DNA from: Heligmosomoides polygyrus polygyrus
Taxonomy: Eukaryota > Nematoda > Chromadorea > Rhabditida > Heligmosomidae
Direction of reading: 5' to 3'
Assembly: GCA_947396885.1 (NCBI GenBank)
Contig: OX377202.1
Location: forward strand, 33,099,407 to 33,163,406
Length of the DNA stretch: 64,000 bases
Part shown: positions 11,741 through 23,224 of the stretch, in pieces
How the letters are laid out: each line of letters starts with the position of its first letter
Numbering within the stretch: the stretch's first letter is position 1
Notes under the pieces: generated by a model
What the model was told of the DNA's origin: nothing
Database searches by the model: none
What the model saw: only the letters and a program-made list of their open reading frames with translations
Program-made: the position numbers and the translations under genes

Positions 11741-12834
11741 GTACAGTACCGCCGCTAAACATTCAACCAAACGACGTTTGCGACGCAAAAACGCGTTTTT
11801 TGCGTCGCATCATGATAACTTTGTTCAGAATAAAGGTTTTCTCATCGAAATTTACAAGGGCTTCTAACATCCCCCTACCTACCAGTGGGCATGCATCCGC
11901 CATTAAAAAGTGGATGGAAGCTTGAAAACCAGTGCCGCAATTTAGGACAGTCCTAATTGCTGTGACCCGACCCAACGCCGTCGCCGAGTCTCGCTTAATT
12001 ATGTCCCCAGGCACAAATAGTGCTGTCCAGTTGAATTCTAAAATTCTTACTCCTAACTAAAATTTATTTTCCTTCCATTTATGACCTTCCTCTCGCTGCG
12101 GCAACTCATTTGGTACCAAATTTGGCAGGAGGATATGCACTGAGTCTGCAGCTGCTTCAACCGATTTCGTTTATTTCAACGGAAGTCTAGAGCGTGTTAT
12201 TGTAGCTTGTAATCTACTCATCTTTAAGGACAGAAAATAACATAGAAATTTTGCGTTTCGGGTTCACTTTGGGCATTTCCGTGCTGGTTGCGATTCGTCA
12301 AACTGCAAGTGAACCTTGCTAAACAACACTCTCTGTCGTCGAGTTTGGCTGCGAATATCTATGTCCTAAGGAATGAGTTAGTCCAAAAATAAGTCTACTC
12401 TATCCATACACAATGTAGAGACTCCATGTATGAAATAACAAGAAGTCAGGTGATCAGACGGCAGCATTTCAAGTGGTTAAAGTGAAGCCTTCTTTCAAAA
12501 GTGCGTCTGAGTTTCTAGAGCGTTTCATGCGCAGCCTTCGCAGACTGCATGCTGGAAAGCCCAGCATTGTAATTATGCAGTTTTTCGCCAAAAATCTTCA
12601 ACCAGTTCGGACGCCAATATTTGAACGCACCATATCGAGCACTGATGTAGAGGCCTTCTGCGATCATAATTGCGCTGACCTGACATGCCCTACAGAGACA
12701 TTGCATTCGGCTGTATGACCAGAGAGATCCTCATTTCTCTTTCTCGCAATACGGTATCGACTTTATGCAGTCCACCATTATCGATCGATGCTGTCAAATC
12801 TCGATGAGTTTTTGGGTTTTCGGGATTGCATAGA
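11741..12834 (+). repeat. Left arm of the foldback element
   Basis: It begins GTACAGTACCGCCGCTAAAC and runs to about TGAGTTTTTGGGTTTTC, after which complementarity with the right arm fades (TTGCATAGATCA against TTGCGTAGATCA). The two arms look nearly identical by eye, which implies recent formation or ongoing gene conversion. Confidence 0.85.
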
Positions 12835-13195
12835 TCACACAGACTCCATAATTCTTAAAATTGTGTCCTTAGTCGCAAGGCAAAATATGTATATATCATT
12901 TTCACGTCGAGTTGGACACTTTTCAAATCAAATTTGACACTTCTACTTGTAAGCTAGCCTCAGCATTTTGAAATCAAATTAAACGTCTTCCAAATTGAAA
13001 AGAACCTCTTACAAGTTAAACTACGAACACTTCTAGAAGGGTAGAATAATTTTTCCCAAGAACAACTTGCTGTAGTTTTTTTGAATTCTGTTTAGTTCAG
13101 CTGCCCGAACAAGTGTAATAATCTTATATAAATTTTTTTAGAAAAAATATTAAACTAAATTTAGTCTTAATGCGCAACAAAACACTTGAAAAGCT

Positions 13196-14194
13196 CGACG
13201 CGATTTTTATTTGATCGATAGTATGGACGCTGCTTAAATCAAGCATCAAAGTGAGAATATGTGTGTTTTTTATAATTTTCTTTGTTATATTGCTTACGGG
13301 CGTAAAACCCCATGCAAACAAGAATTTTGCTATCAATCGAATAAATATCGCGACATCATGGACGAGTGCATGGCGCAATCCTTTTTTGGCGCTAAAAACT
13401 GCCGCTTTTCTGCTCTTTAAAGCAAGATATAAACCATTATTTTCCACATAAAAAAAGGAAATTTTATAAAACTTCAAAAAAAGTGTCCAGTTTTTGTGTA
13501 AGTGAATTAAAGCTTGAAAGAAATCATACTGAAATTTCCTTAAACGAAAAAAGAATTGTTCTAATCTTTCTAGACCATTTCTACTGTGTAAAACTTAAAC
13601 ACTGACGAAAAAATTCATGCTATTAGGTTGCCCGGAAAGTTCTAATCGCTTTGTGTTACTATTTTTCATTCGTCTAATATTAAGCAAAAATTAAACTTGC
13701 ATTGCGCATCAATGCTGCTTTTTGTACAGAATTTTTCTTCCAGGAAAAATAATATTGGTCACTGTGTGGTGTTTCGCGGCTGGTGTAATCCATTGCAACT
13801 TTTTGGCACCAGGCCAAACGACCACAGCAGAGTCCTATTGTAAGGAAATCGGCGAAGTGCACCGAAAATCGCGGCAAATTCATCCAGCATCGGTCAACAG
13901 AAGATACCCGATCCTTTTGTACAATAACCCCCACCCACACGTTTCACGATCACTATTCGAAAATTTAACTAATTAAGGGTTGAGGTTCTGCCTCATCCGC
14001 CACATTCTCCAGACCTCTCACCAAGCACTACCACCTTTTCAAACCCTTTCAGAACTTTCTTGCTGGTAAATCCCTTCACCAATCAGGAGCAAGTCATCAG
14101 CTTTCGTGGATTTTGTCGAATCTCGAGCACCTAGTTTCTTCGCTGATGGAATAAGTCGACCGGTGGCCCGTTGGCAGAAGTGTCGAACTGATTC
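13196..14194 (+). repeat. First copy of a 999-bp duplication flanking the gap
   Basis: This is apparently identical to 14395-15393 at a constant offset of 1199. It starts exactly where the sequence after the gap starts (CGACGCGATTTTTATTTG) and ends exactly at the gap (GTGTCGAACTGATTC). Such exact coincidence with gap edges points to two overlapping contig ends that were not merged. Confidence 0.9.
13722..13976 (+). pseudogene. mariner transposase remnant (duplicate of 14921-15175)
   Basis: The 84-codon frame encodes the middle of a mariner transposase: ILVTVWCFAAGVIHCNFLAP, TTTAESYCKEIGEVHRK and PILLYNNPHPHVSRSLF. The last corresponds to the family's PILLHDNARPHVA box, with the catalytic Asp lost (YNN). 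It is probably the same DNA as 14921-15175, counted twice by the assembly. Confidence 0.8.
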
Positions 14195-14394
14195 NNNNNN
14201 NNNNNNNNNNNNNNNNNNNNNNNNNNNNNNNNNNNNNNNNNNNNNNNNNNNNNNNNNNNNNNNNNNNNNNNNNNNNNNNNNNNNNNNNNNNNNNNNNNNN
14301 NNNNNNNNNNNNNNNNNNNNNNNNNNNNNNNNNNNNNNNNNNNNNNNNNNNNNNNNNNNNNNNNNNNNNNNNNNNNNNNNNNNNNNNNNNNNNN
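14195..14394. other. Assembly gap (200 N)
   Basis: The run of N is exactly 200 bases long, a conventional placeholder, so the true distance is unknown. The duplicated flanks suggest that no sequence is missing and that the flanks overlap. Confidence 0.97.
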
Positions 14395-15393
14395 CGACGC
14401 GATTTTTATTTGATCGATAGTATGGACGCTGCTTAAATCAAGCATCAAAGTGAGAATATGTGTGTTTTTTATAATTTTCTTTGTTATATTGCTTACGGGC
14501 GTAAAACCCCATGCAAACAAGAATTTTGCTATCAATCGAATAAATATCGCGACATCATGGACGAGTGCATGGCGCAATCCTTTTTTGGCGCTAAAAACTG
14601 CCGCTTTTCTGCTCTTTAAAGCAAGATATAAACCATTATTTTCCACATAAAAAAAGGAAATTTTATAAAACTTCAAAAAAAGTGTCCAGTTTTTGTGTAA
14701 GTGAATTAAAGCTTGAAAGAAATCATACTGAAATTTCCTTAAACGAAAAAAGAATTGTTCTAATCTTTCTAGACCATTTCTACTGTGTAAAACTTAAACA
14801 CTGACGAAAAAATTCATGCTATTAGGTTGCCCGGAAAGTTCTAATCGCTTTGTGTTACTATTTTTCATTCGTCTAATATTAAGCAAAAATTAAACTTGCA
14901 TTGCGCATCAATGCTGCTTTTTGTACAGAATTTTTCTTCCAGGAAAAATAATATTGGTCACTGTGTGGTGTTTCGCGGCTGGTGTAATCCATTGCAACTT
15001 TTTGGCACCAGGCCAAACGACCACAGCAGAGTCCTATTGTAAGGAAATCGGCGAAGTGCACCGAAAATCGCGGCAAATTCATCCAGCATCGGTCAACAGA
15101 AGATACCCGATCCTTTTGTACAATAACCCCCACCCACACGTTTCACGATCACTATTCGAAAATTTAACTAATTAAGGGTTGAGGTTCTGCCTCATCCGCC
15201 ACATTCTCCAGACCTCTCACCAAGCACTACCACCTTTTCAAACCCTTTCAGAACTTTCTTGCTGGTAAATCCCTTCACCAATCAGGAGCAAGTCATCAGC
15301 TTTCGTGGATTTTGTCGAATCTCGAGCACCTAGTTTCTTCGCTGATGGAATAAGTCGACCGGTGGCCCGTTGGCAGAAGTGTCGAACTGATTC
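14395..15393 (+). repeat. Second copy of the 999-bp duplication
   Basis: See the first copy at 13196-14194. This copy continues seamlessly into the 3' end of the deleted mariner and the right foldback arm, so it is the copy with natural context on its right side. Confidence 0.9.
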
Positions 15394-15504
15394 GAACGGT
15401 GCTTATTTCGACAAATCCGATAAGATTTGAGAAAGTTGTGGTAGTTCCAAGCCCATAACTTTTTCGAAATACTTAAAGCGCTTAGAACTTTCCGGAACTC
15501 CTAA
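14822..15504 (+). mobile_element. Internally deleted mariner inserted in the foldback element
   Basis: Terminal inverted repeats are TTAGGTTGCCCGGAAAGTTC... (14822) and ...GAACTTTCCGGAACTCCTAA (ending 15504), each bordered by TA, as expected for a mariner insertion. At about 680 bp it is half the usual 1.3 kb and retains only a transposase fragment (14921-15175). The same left end appears at 13623 in the duplicated copy. Confidence 0.8.
14921..15175 (+). pseudogene. mariner transposase remnant
   Basis: The sequence matches 13722-13976. It covers only the middle of the catalytic domain (WCFAAGVIHCNFLAP through PILLYNNPHPHV). The first and last catalytic Asp regions are absent and the HDN box is altered to YNN. 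It is a dead relic inside the deleted element. Confidence 0.8.
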
Positions 15505-15506
15505 TA

Positions 15507-16603
15507 TGATCTACGCAAACCGGAAAACCCAAAAACTCATCGAGATTTGACAGCATCGATTGATAATGGTGGACTGCATAAAGTCGATACCGTATTGCGA
15601 GAAAGAGAAATGAGGATCTCTCTGGTCATACAGCCGAATGCAATGTCTCTGTAGGGCATGTCAGGTCAGCGCAATTATGATCGCAGAAGGCCTCTACATC
15701 AGTGCTCGATATGGTGCGTTCAAATATTGGCGTCCGAACTGGTTGAAGATTTTTGGCGAAAAACTGCATAATTACAATGCTGGGCTTTCCAGCATGCAGT
15801 CTGCGAAGGCTGCGCATGAAACGCTCTAGAAACTCAGACGCACTTTTGAAAGAAGGCTTCACTTTAACCACTTGAAATGCTGCCGTCTGATCACCTGACT
15901 TCTTGTTATTTCATACATGGAGTCTCTACATTGTGTATGGATAGAGTAGACTTATTTTTGGACTAACTCATTCCTTAGGACATAGATATTCGCAGCCAAA
16001 CTCGACGACAGAGAGTGTTGTTTAGCAAGGTTCACTTGCAGTTTGACGAATCGCAACCAGCACGGAAATGCCCAAAGTGAACCCGAAACGCAAAATTTCT
16101 ATGTTATTTTCTGTCCTTAAAGATGAGTAGATTACAAGCTACAATAACACGCTCTAGACTTCCGTTGAAATAAACGAAATCGGTTGAAGCAGCTGCAGAC
16201 TCAGTGCATATCCTCCTGCCAAATTTGGTACCAAATGAGTTGCCGCAGCGAGAGGAAGGTCATAAATGGAAGGAAAATAAATTTTAGTTAGGAGTAAGAA
16301 TTTTAGAATTCAACTGGACAGCACTATTTGTGCCTGGGGACATAATTAAGCGAGACTCGGCGACGGCGTTGGGTCGGGTCACAGCAATTAGGACTGTCCT
16401 AAATTGCGGCACTGGTTTTCAAGCTTCCATCCACTTTTTAATGGCGGATGCATGCCCACTGGTAGGTAGGGGGATGTTAGAAGCCCTTGTAAATTTCGAT
16501 GAGAAAACCTTTATTCTGAACAAAGTTATCATGATGCGACGCAAAAAACGCGTTTTTGCGTCGCAAACGTCGTTTGGTTGAATGTTTAGCGGCGGTACTG
16601 TAC
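15507..16603 (-). repeat. Right arm of the foldback element
   Basis: This is the reverse complement of 11741-12834, ending GGCGGTACTGTAC at 16603. The mariner at 14822-15504 abuts its inner edge. Confidence 0.85.
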
Positions 16604-17762
16604 GGTCTATATTTTTTGCTAAACTGTGATGAATACATGAAAAAATGTATTCGTTTGCTTTCCAGAAAAATTGTTGGACTGTAGTTACTCTCAAGCGTTC
16701 TCTATCCTGAAGGAAAATACAGTACGGTGAAAATAAACTATGCGAAGATGGGATCAAAAAATGCACATTCATACTCCTCAACAATTACAAGCTTATATCA
16801 ACACTCAAGCAAGTATAGCGAACAGCGCGATAAAATAGATCGCTTCATGGCGCAATCAGACCGTGCATACGAGCACCGCATTCTTTCTGCACGCCGAATA
16901 GTAATCCTGTCATATAGAAGATAGTCTTTAGCTTTTCAAGTTTGTGCAGATGCGACGCGACTCGATAGAAGAACTATTCACCGAATTAACCGAGCTATAT
17001 CTATGCTATGTAGCTATAGAAGGTTTTTGCCAAATGGAACGCTAGACTCCTTGATGCCTAGCGTAGACACCGCTATATACCCACTTTGTAGTGGAGTTCA
17101 CAGCAGACACCATTTAATCTGCACTCAACATGGTTCCTCCGCTTAAGAAAACAGTACGTGCAAAATCTTTCATAGCAGCAGCTCATTTCCTGGTTCACAT
17201 TTGGTATGCTAACGAACAAAGTGGAAAACTAACTAATGAGGATCGCAGTTCATGTCCAGCTGGAGAAGTTTTCTTAAGATGTCGCGTCCTTATTGCTATG
17301 TTTTCTAGGTTGTTTGGCACTATAACATTTCATAAATACGTCAGTATAGTCACGTTTTGTGATAAAACATTCTTATGCTTATGAAAGCGATCTCTACACA
17401 GGAATTTGTAGTTCCGACATTGAAGAATCACTTATTCTCAGCCTATTCTAACTCACAAGAAGGCAAGTTCAAGAAGCAGTCCTATAGGATAACTCTGCTG
17501 ATAATTTTCATACCTCCATTCATTTTTTGTTTTCCTTGTTTTCTACAAAACATAACAATTTGTACGATTATCTGAGAAGGTGCAAAGATACGACTGTTCG
17601 ATACAGTGAAATTATGTGGAACCCCAGAGAGGTACATATTGCACAAGTCGATCACTTTTATACGACCTTGGCCCTTTCACACTGTGCCACTTCTGCCACG
17701 CTATAAAGTTAATGAATACGGTCAGAGATATTCATAATAGGATCAAAGATAATCCTGAGGGT
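16604..17762. other. Interval without a supported gene
   Basis: It is AT-rich with several short open frames, none with a recognisable motif or a consistent splice pattern. Nothing further can be supported. Confidence 0.4.
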
Positions 17763-18418
17763 ATGAATAACGAACATACATCTTTTTTTAATGTGCAAGA
17801 GGAATTGTTTGATTTCATTTGCATTTGAGAAGTAAATGATAAAAGAAGAAAGTGATCCAAGCAGGGAAGTGCTGATTGTTTTGTCCTTGGAATAAAGTGG
17901 TTTGCAGTTGCCAAGGCAGCCAACCCATCTAGTAACAGGCAGGGTTGGCAAAAAGTGTGGCGCAGAAGAAGGTATCACTGTTTCGCCGAATGAGTCAACA
18001 TGCGCGAGAGTTGGAGTACCAGTTCTTTGCGTCGCGGCGCTGTCAAAGCATTAGCAACGGCTCGGTTGAGTCAACCACCTGTGACAATTCTTTGTCTGAA
18101 GAGGAAAGTGGCGCAACATTGAAGATTTCCATGAATTCTTCTGCGAAAAGATTTCGTGGAAATCTTCAGCGAAACGAAAACGTAGCTGTAACGAATACAT
18201 TATTGAAGAGATAAGAGATCCGCCAGTCTAAAGAGTAACTCTGTTTTAAGGTAGAGTTACTACCTTAGAACAGAGTCGTTACTAATCAGTTTAATCTGCT
18301 ACTAAACAGCACTCTCCTGCTTGGATCACTTTCTCCTTTTAACATTTACTTCTCAAATGCAAATGATATTAAACAATTCCTCTTGCACATTGAAAAAAGA
18401 TGTATGTTCGTTATTCAG
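17763..18418. mobile_element. Foldback (MITE-like) element with inner hairpins
   Basis: Arms of about 100 bp (17763-17865 and 18317-18418) are inverted repeats of each other, sharing for example TGATCCAAGCAGG with its complement and ACATACATCTTTTTT with AAAAAAGATGTATGT. The loop has two further hairpins: GAAGATTTCCATGAA at 18121-18135 against 18153-18167, and ACTCTGTTTTAAGGTAG at 18238-18254 against 18260-18276 (one mismatch). No coding content is recognised. The outer ends do not show a clear target duplication, so the boundaries are approximate. Confidence 0.55.
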
Positions 18419-21185
18419 GTTCTGTGGAAATTTTGAGCTGGAACAGGCATCCTAGAACAATTGCAAACCTTCTAGGCCGTTCCAGTAATCATTCTCAGTG
18501 CTTGGTAATCTATCTGCAGGAATAGTTTAAAGCAATCCAGAGAGCAGGAGAGTAGGAAAACCTAAAGTAGAAAAAAGGCTAGTAAAAGCCCGAAGGCAAA
18601 CTTTGATACGCTTGAAAACATGTCCTGCTCAATCAAGCAAAGAACTGAACGCCATCCGCCTAGCAATGCCGGTCGGAAATGCAATCATAGTCGACCAAAC
18701 CGATTCTATATATAAAATCAGCAGAGTTCGGGGTTCAAAGTTCCACTTGTTTCTGCGTATTCTTCATACATGCTGCTTACGCCTCACTACGCCCACGGAT
18801 TTCTGAGAAAGCTTGCAGAGGAGAAAACTCATTGTGTCCAAGCAGATGTCAAAAATATTTTCAGGCATTTCTAGAGATTCAGCTGCATATTTGTTTATAT
18901 TTTTACATAAAAAATTCATTTCAATATCTCCCGTTGGCATGTATATTCAAGATGTATAGTGTTTATCTCAATGCAAACTCTTGGATATGAACGATGTTCG
19001 AAGTTGAAATTTGAAGCATGAGCATTCGGCCCAATCTTGTAGTGGAAATCAGGATTCATAGCCTACTGGAGTTTTCTCCTTGTCAGAAATAGAATCAGGA
19101 GAAGAAGATAAGAGATGGAGCATTCATTATATAGGAGGGGGATTCACTATATGTCTCGATGATTAGAAACACTGTTACCCCATTGTTGCTTAATGGACAA
19201 ACACTTGCGCATGCTTCAGCGTCAAGGATGATGTCGAAAAACAAAAATTTGCCAAACTGAGCGGCGCAAAACGAGTCGCCTAGGAGCTTTTAAGAGAGTC
19301 GAAGAAGTAGTAAGGAAGAGCGCTCTGCACGGATGCTCAGAGAGAAACAAGTGAGATATGCCTCCGGAGTCAGACCGGCGAACAGACGAAACTTACCGAG
19401 TCCGTGAAGAACGAAGTGACGTCGTCTCCTCCAGAGCGAACGAAGAAATCTGAACTCGAAACTGCTGGCACCCAATTTTTCTGAGTAACCTCGTGGGCAA
19501 GGGTTCAAATTAGGTCTGCCGGTCCCATCGCAGGCACCTGCTGAACGAGACGGTAACTAAGCAGATCGTGTGGAGTACCAAGGGAGCACCAGGACATTCA
19601 TCAATGGGTTAGTCGCAGTTGGTAGATCTCTGAGAAAATATACTATGCTTTTTCTCTACCGGGAGTAAGGAAAGACCCTTGGACTTTTCCGCCACGTGGA
19701 AACGGATGAGAACGTTGCAGGCGCCTCACCGACATTTCCGAGAATTAACAGGACGACAAAAGCAGTACATTATAAATTCCCAGGAACAAGGCAGAAAACA
19801 AGATGTGCATGTGAATGACTATTTATTTAGGTGTAGTCAGGTTTTCAAAAGGTTTCTAACAGGAAAGAGTGAATTACTTACAGCTACTGTAGAAGTAGAA
19901 GTAGTTGCAGAAAAGTTATAGTAATGTAGGACTTAAAGAAATATGAACATGCAGGTCAGCTCGATATCAAAACAGCTCTCCGACCTGCATAACCTAAGGC
20001 AAACAAATCTACGAAAACTGTTAAATTTAAGCAGCGATTGGCTTCTTCAAAATAACAGTAATGTTTCTCACATCTTTGTTCTTCACCATTCTCTCAGCAT
20101 GTTGCTCATTCGTGGCGAAAGGCTTACACTCCGAGCTTGCAGTCGATTTTGCACTTGAATGGAGCATTTTCGACCATCTCACACACCATCTGGGATGCAG
20201 GGAATATTAGAGAGTATTGTATCCTTACATATTGGAAAGGCACTTCGAATAAATTTTAAATGCGTAGTTCACCTGAACAGCGACTTCTGGTGACTATCCT
20301 GAAAAGCCAGTTCTAACGAGGTTTTTGTCAAAACAAAACTCTAACGCCAGGTGGGACCCAAACCCGTGCCCCATGCTTCTTCCTTATATAAGTAGCGAAG
20401 TCGGAACTTTTATATATAAACCTTTTCAGAAAATGACCAACAAAACAACCCAGAAGGCTAAATTCTAAAAGCTAGAAGCAAAGAGGTGGCCGTGATTCGA
20501 TCCGAGTGTAACTTTCCGTTGCCGAATACAGACAAAAGGCGGATCGACTACTGCAGGAGCAGGGAAGTGACCAAAATCGTGTTATCTCAGGACAGGTACA
20601 ACAGAGAACGACAACCAACGCATAGGCATTTTCCAACAAGTCAAACACATTATCGACAACTGTGGCGATATGCAGTTCAGTTGTGGGGTGTGGCCTTGAC
20701 GAGTAGCAGCCGATGACCACCCGGTCGTATGACGCTAGACAAAAAAAGAGAAATGATTTTGACCCTTTTTCGGATCTTTCTATAGTGCCGTAGAGACATG
20801 TGCTCAAGAAGAATTGCCGACTACATAGTAGCGTTGTTGTGAAGAACTGGTTTCGGAAGCAAAATACATGTGCACGCGATGACAACAAGAAAGGGTTTCT
20901 TATGGTGAATGACGTGACATTTGGAGGCGCTCGCCTTTGTAATGAAGAATCGAATGCGAAGCGGAGATGTCCAGAAGGTTTCAGAAAATGTTTTCTTTTT
21001 TTTCGGCTATGCCGTACCCATTCTCCGCAAAGCACCTCCAGAGGAGGGGAGGGCGTATAAAGGATGCACGAATCCTTGGTTCAGTAGCAAATTGTAAACG
21101 TTCTTCACCAAAGCCTATGTAAACACCATGTACAGCACTTTTAACTTCTTCCCTAGAGGAGAATAAGGGACTCAGTTAGAGAGCT
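18419..21185. other. Interval without a supported gene
   Basis: Several open frames exist, the longest being 187 codons on the minus strand (21035-20472), but none shows a domain, signal or splice pattern that I can defend. The segment around 19,290-19,660 is richer in GC than its surroundings. The content is unknown. Confidence 0.35.
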
Positions 21186-21500
21186 GTCTACAGTACTGCC
21201 GCTAAACATTGAACCAATAGACGTTTGCGACGCAAAAACGCGTTTTTTAAATATTTTTTTATTAAAACAAAAAAAGCTTTTCAGAATAAAATCTTTCTCA
21301 CCCAAATTTACAGAGGCTCTCGGCGTCATTCTGCCTGCCACTGCGTATGTTATCGCCATTCAAAAATATGTGCAAGCCTGAAAACCAGTGCAGCAATTAA
21401 GAAGTGTCTTAATTACTGTGACCTTACCCAAAACCGTAGCGGCTCCTCGCCTAATTTGTAACCAGGCACAAGGGGTGCTGCCCAGTTGAATTTTGAAATG
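21186..21500 (+). repeat. Diverged copy of the foldback element terminus
   Basis: It starts CTACAGTACTGCCGCTAAAC, then has ACGTTTGCGACGCAAAAACG, CAGAATAAAATCTTTCTCAC and CTTAATTACTGTGACCTTACC, in the same order as 11741-12040. One end only is found, so it is a solo terminus or a decayed copy. It shows that the 11.7-16.6-kb element belongs to a dispersed family. Confidence 0.75.
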
Positions 21501-22180
21501 TGTATACCATTTGCATATTGAACTGGACGCGTTTCGTTTTAATCGGACACCTTTTTTTCAAACTTAGCACTTTCCAAGCCGAAATAGTCGCATATAAAGT
21601 CAATGCAGACACTTTTTAACAAAGGCAATACAGGTTTGTCTTAGGAAAATTTGTTTGTTAAAATTAAGTACCTCTACACAAACCTTCTCAAGAAAATGTG
21701 TACGCCCTCTGAATGAGCATAAAATTTGTACCCCCACGGCCACAAAGCAAGGTTTTCAAATCCATTCTGAGATGCTCTAGTACAACGAAATTTTCGTTGC
21801 GTCGCGTTGCAAGATAGTGCCGATCGCGTTCCACTTGGAGCGCTCTCAAAACTCGTAGCTCACTCGCTGTTATTAAGCGCAATAGGAGACAGACATTCGG
21901 ATAAAGTACTAAGAGATGGCAACGATCAATAGGTAGATTCCGTTTTCGCATAGAAGCAGAATGCATGGTGAGTCCTCCAACGGTTAAATAACCCAATGAA
22001 GAATGCTCTACAAATTTTAATTCTGATGAAATTTAAGTGCGTATTCGGTCTGTGCAACAAATTCGGGAATAAAGCGATTGGTAAATTGGTGTACCATGCT
22101 TGCAACACAAGGATTGTTCCAATTTCTGGAGGTAATGGAAAACATGGCTGATCCTAAATTCTTAAGCGATGGCGGATGTA

Positions 22181-23224
22181 TTAGGTTGTCCCATAAGTCC
22201 TTGCAGTTTTTTTTCAACGATTCACTGCAGATTTCTTCGTCGGTCTCTTGCATAGCGCTGCATAGCATTCGAAAGAGAATTGTCTGCTCTGTCAGAATAT
22301 GTATTGCATTTCTTTTTTCGTCATGAATTTTGTCAATTTTTAGGTCGTTGAAGTGAAAAGTGAAAAAGTGGAAAAGTAGCCATTTGCGCACTTGTTCTCT
22401 CCGCTTAGGTTTGTAATTTTTGCGCAGTTTTTTACAGCATTTGGAAGACAATGTTCTGTGTTACAAGAATTTGTGCTGGTCCTATTTTCTTACCTGTCCT
22501 TTATTGATTTTTAGGCCATCAAATTGGCCGACTTTTCCGTCCGAATTTTTACCAAAACTCCGGTTCTGTGGTTGGACTTTTTTGCTTGGTGTTATATGTC
22601 GTTTGGAAGAGGATGTCTTGCTCAGTAGGAATTTGTGTTGCGTATATTGGCTCACGCTGATTTCTGTCGAATATCCACAACTGAAGAAGGAGTAGTTGTT
22701 GGCGAAGACGATTTTTCTCTTTGTGGCGTTTTGTTGATATTCAATAGAAATCAATAAACGCAACACACATTCTTATAGAGTAAGACGTTCTCTTTCGAAT
22801 GACGTATAACAACAACCCAAAAATTCCAACCCCACCAAGCAGGAGCTGTCGCCAAAAATAACCATCCTCCTTCGGACGTCCCAATTTGATGACCTAAAAA
22901 TCAATAAAGAACAAATGAGCAAATAGCACTAACACATATTCTTGTAGTACAGAACATTTTCTTCCAAATGCTATAAAAAAACTGCGCAAAAAATCACAAA
23001 CCTAAGTGGAGAGAACAAGTGCGCAAATGGCTACTTTTCACTTTTCACTTTTCACTTCAACGACCTAAAATTGACAAAATTCATGATGAAAAAAGAAATG
23101 CAATACATGTTCTGACGGAGCAGATCATTCTCTTTCGAAAGCTCTGCAGAGCTATGCAAGAGACCGCCGGCGAAATCTGCAGTCAATCGTTGAAAAAAAC
23201 GGCGGGACTTATGGGACAACCTAA
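22181..23224. mobile_element. 1.04-kb foldback element with mariner-like ends
   Basis: The ends are TTAGGTTGTCCCATAAGTCC and its complement (GGACTTATGGGACAACCTAA type), each flanked by TA. The two halves (22181-22673 and 22728-23224) are inverted repeats for nearly the full length, leaving only about 55 bp of loop. Each arm also shows three diverged tandem segments starting near 22266, 22438 and 22600 (CATTCGAAAGAGAAT, CATTTGGAAGACAAT, CGTTTGGAAGAGGAT, each followed by AATTTGTGTTGC-like sequence). No transposase is encoded; apparent open frames are by-products of the arms. Confidence 0.8.

Larger units (their letters stand above)
11741..16603. mobile_element. Foldback element with about 1.1-kb inverted arms
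   Basis: Positions 11741-12834 and 15507-16603 are reverse complements along their length (x pairs with 28344 minus x). The outer ends are TACAGTACCGCCGCTAAACA, which resembles Tc1-type ends (TA target then CAGT). Just inside each end is a hairpin-forming GCGACGCAAAAACGCGTTTT... segment. Short open frames inside the arms have no recognisable product. The centre contains unique AT-rich DNA, a deleted mariner and an assembly gap. A third diverged copy of one end lies at 21186-21500, so this is a family. No transposase of its own is visible, so it is presumably non-autonomous. Confidence 0.75.

Noticed and set aside
20472..21035. 187-codon minus-strand frame
   Set aside because: It has no domain, no signal peptide and no splice-consistent neighbours; Cys/Ser-rich composition is not enough to call a gene.
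22017..22451. 144-codon frame with Lys-rich sequence, echoed at 23019-23327
   Set aside because: The two frames are the same inverted arm read in opposite directions; the similarity comes from the foldback structure and not from a gene family.
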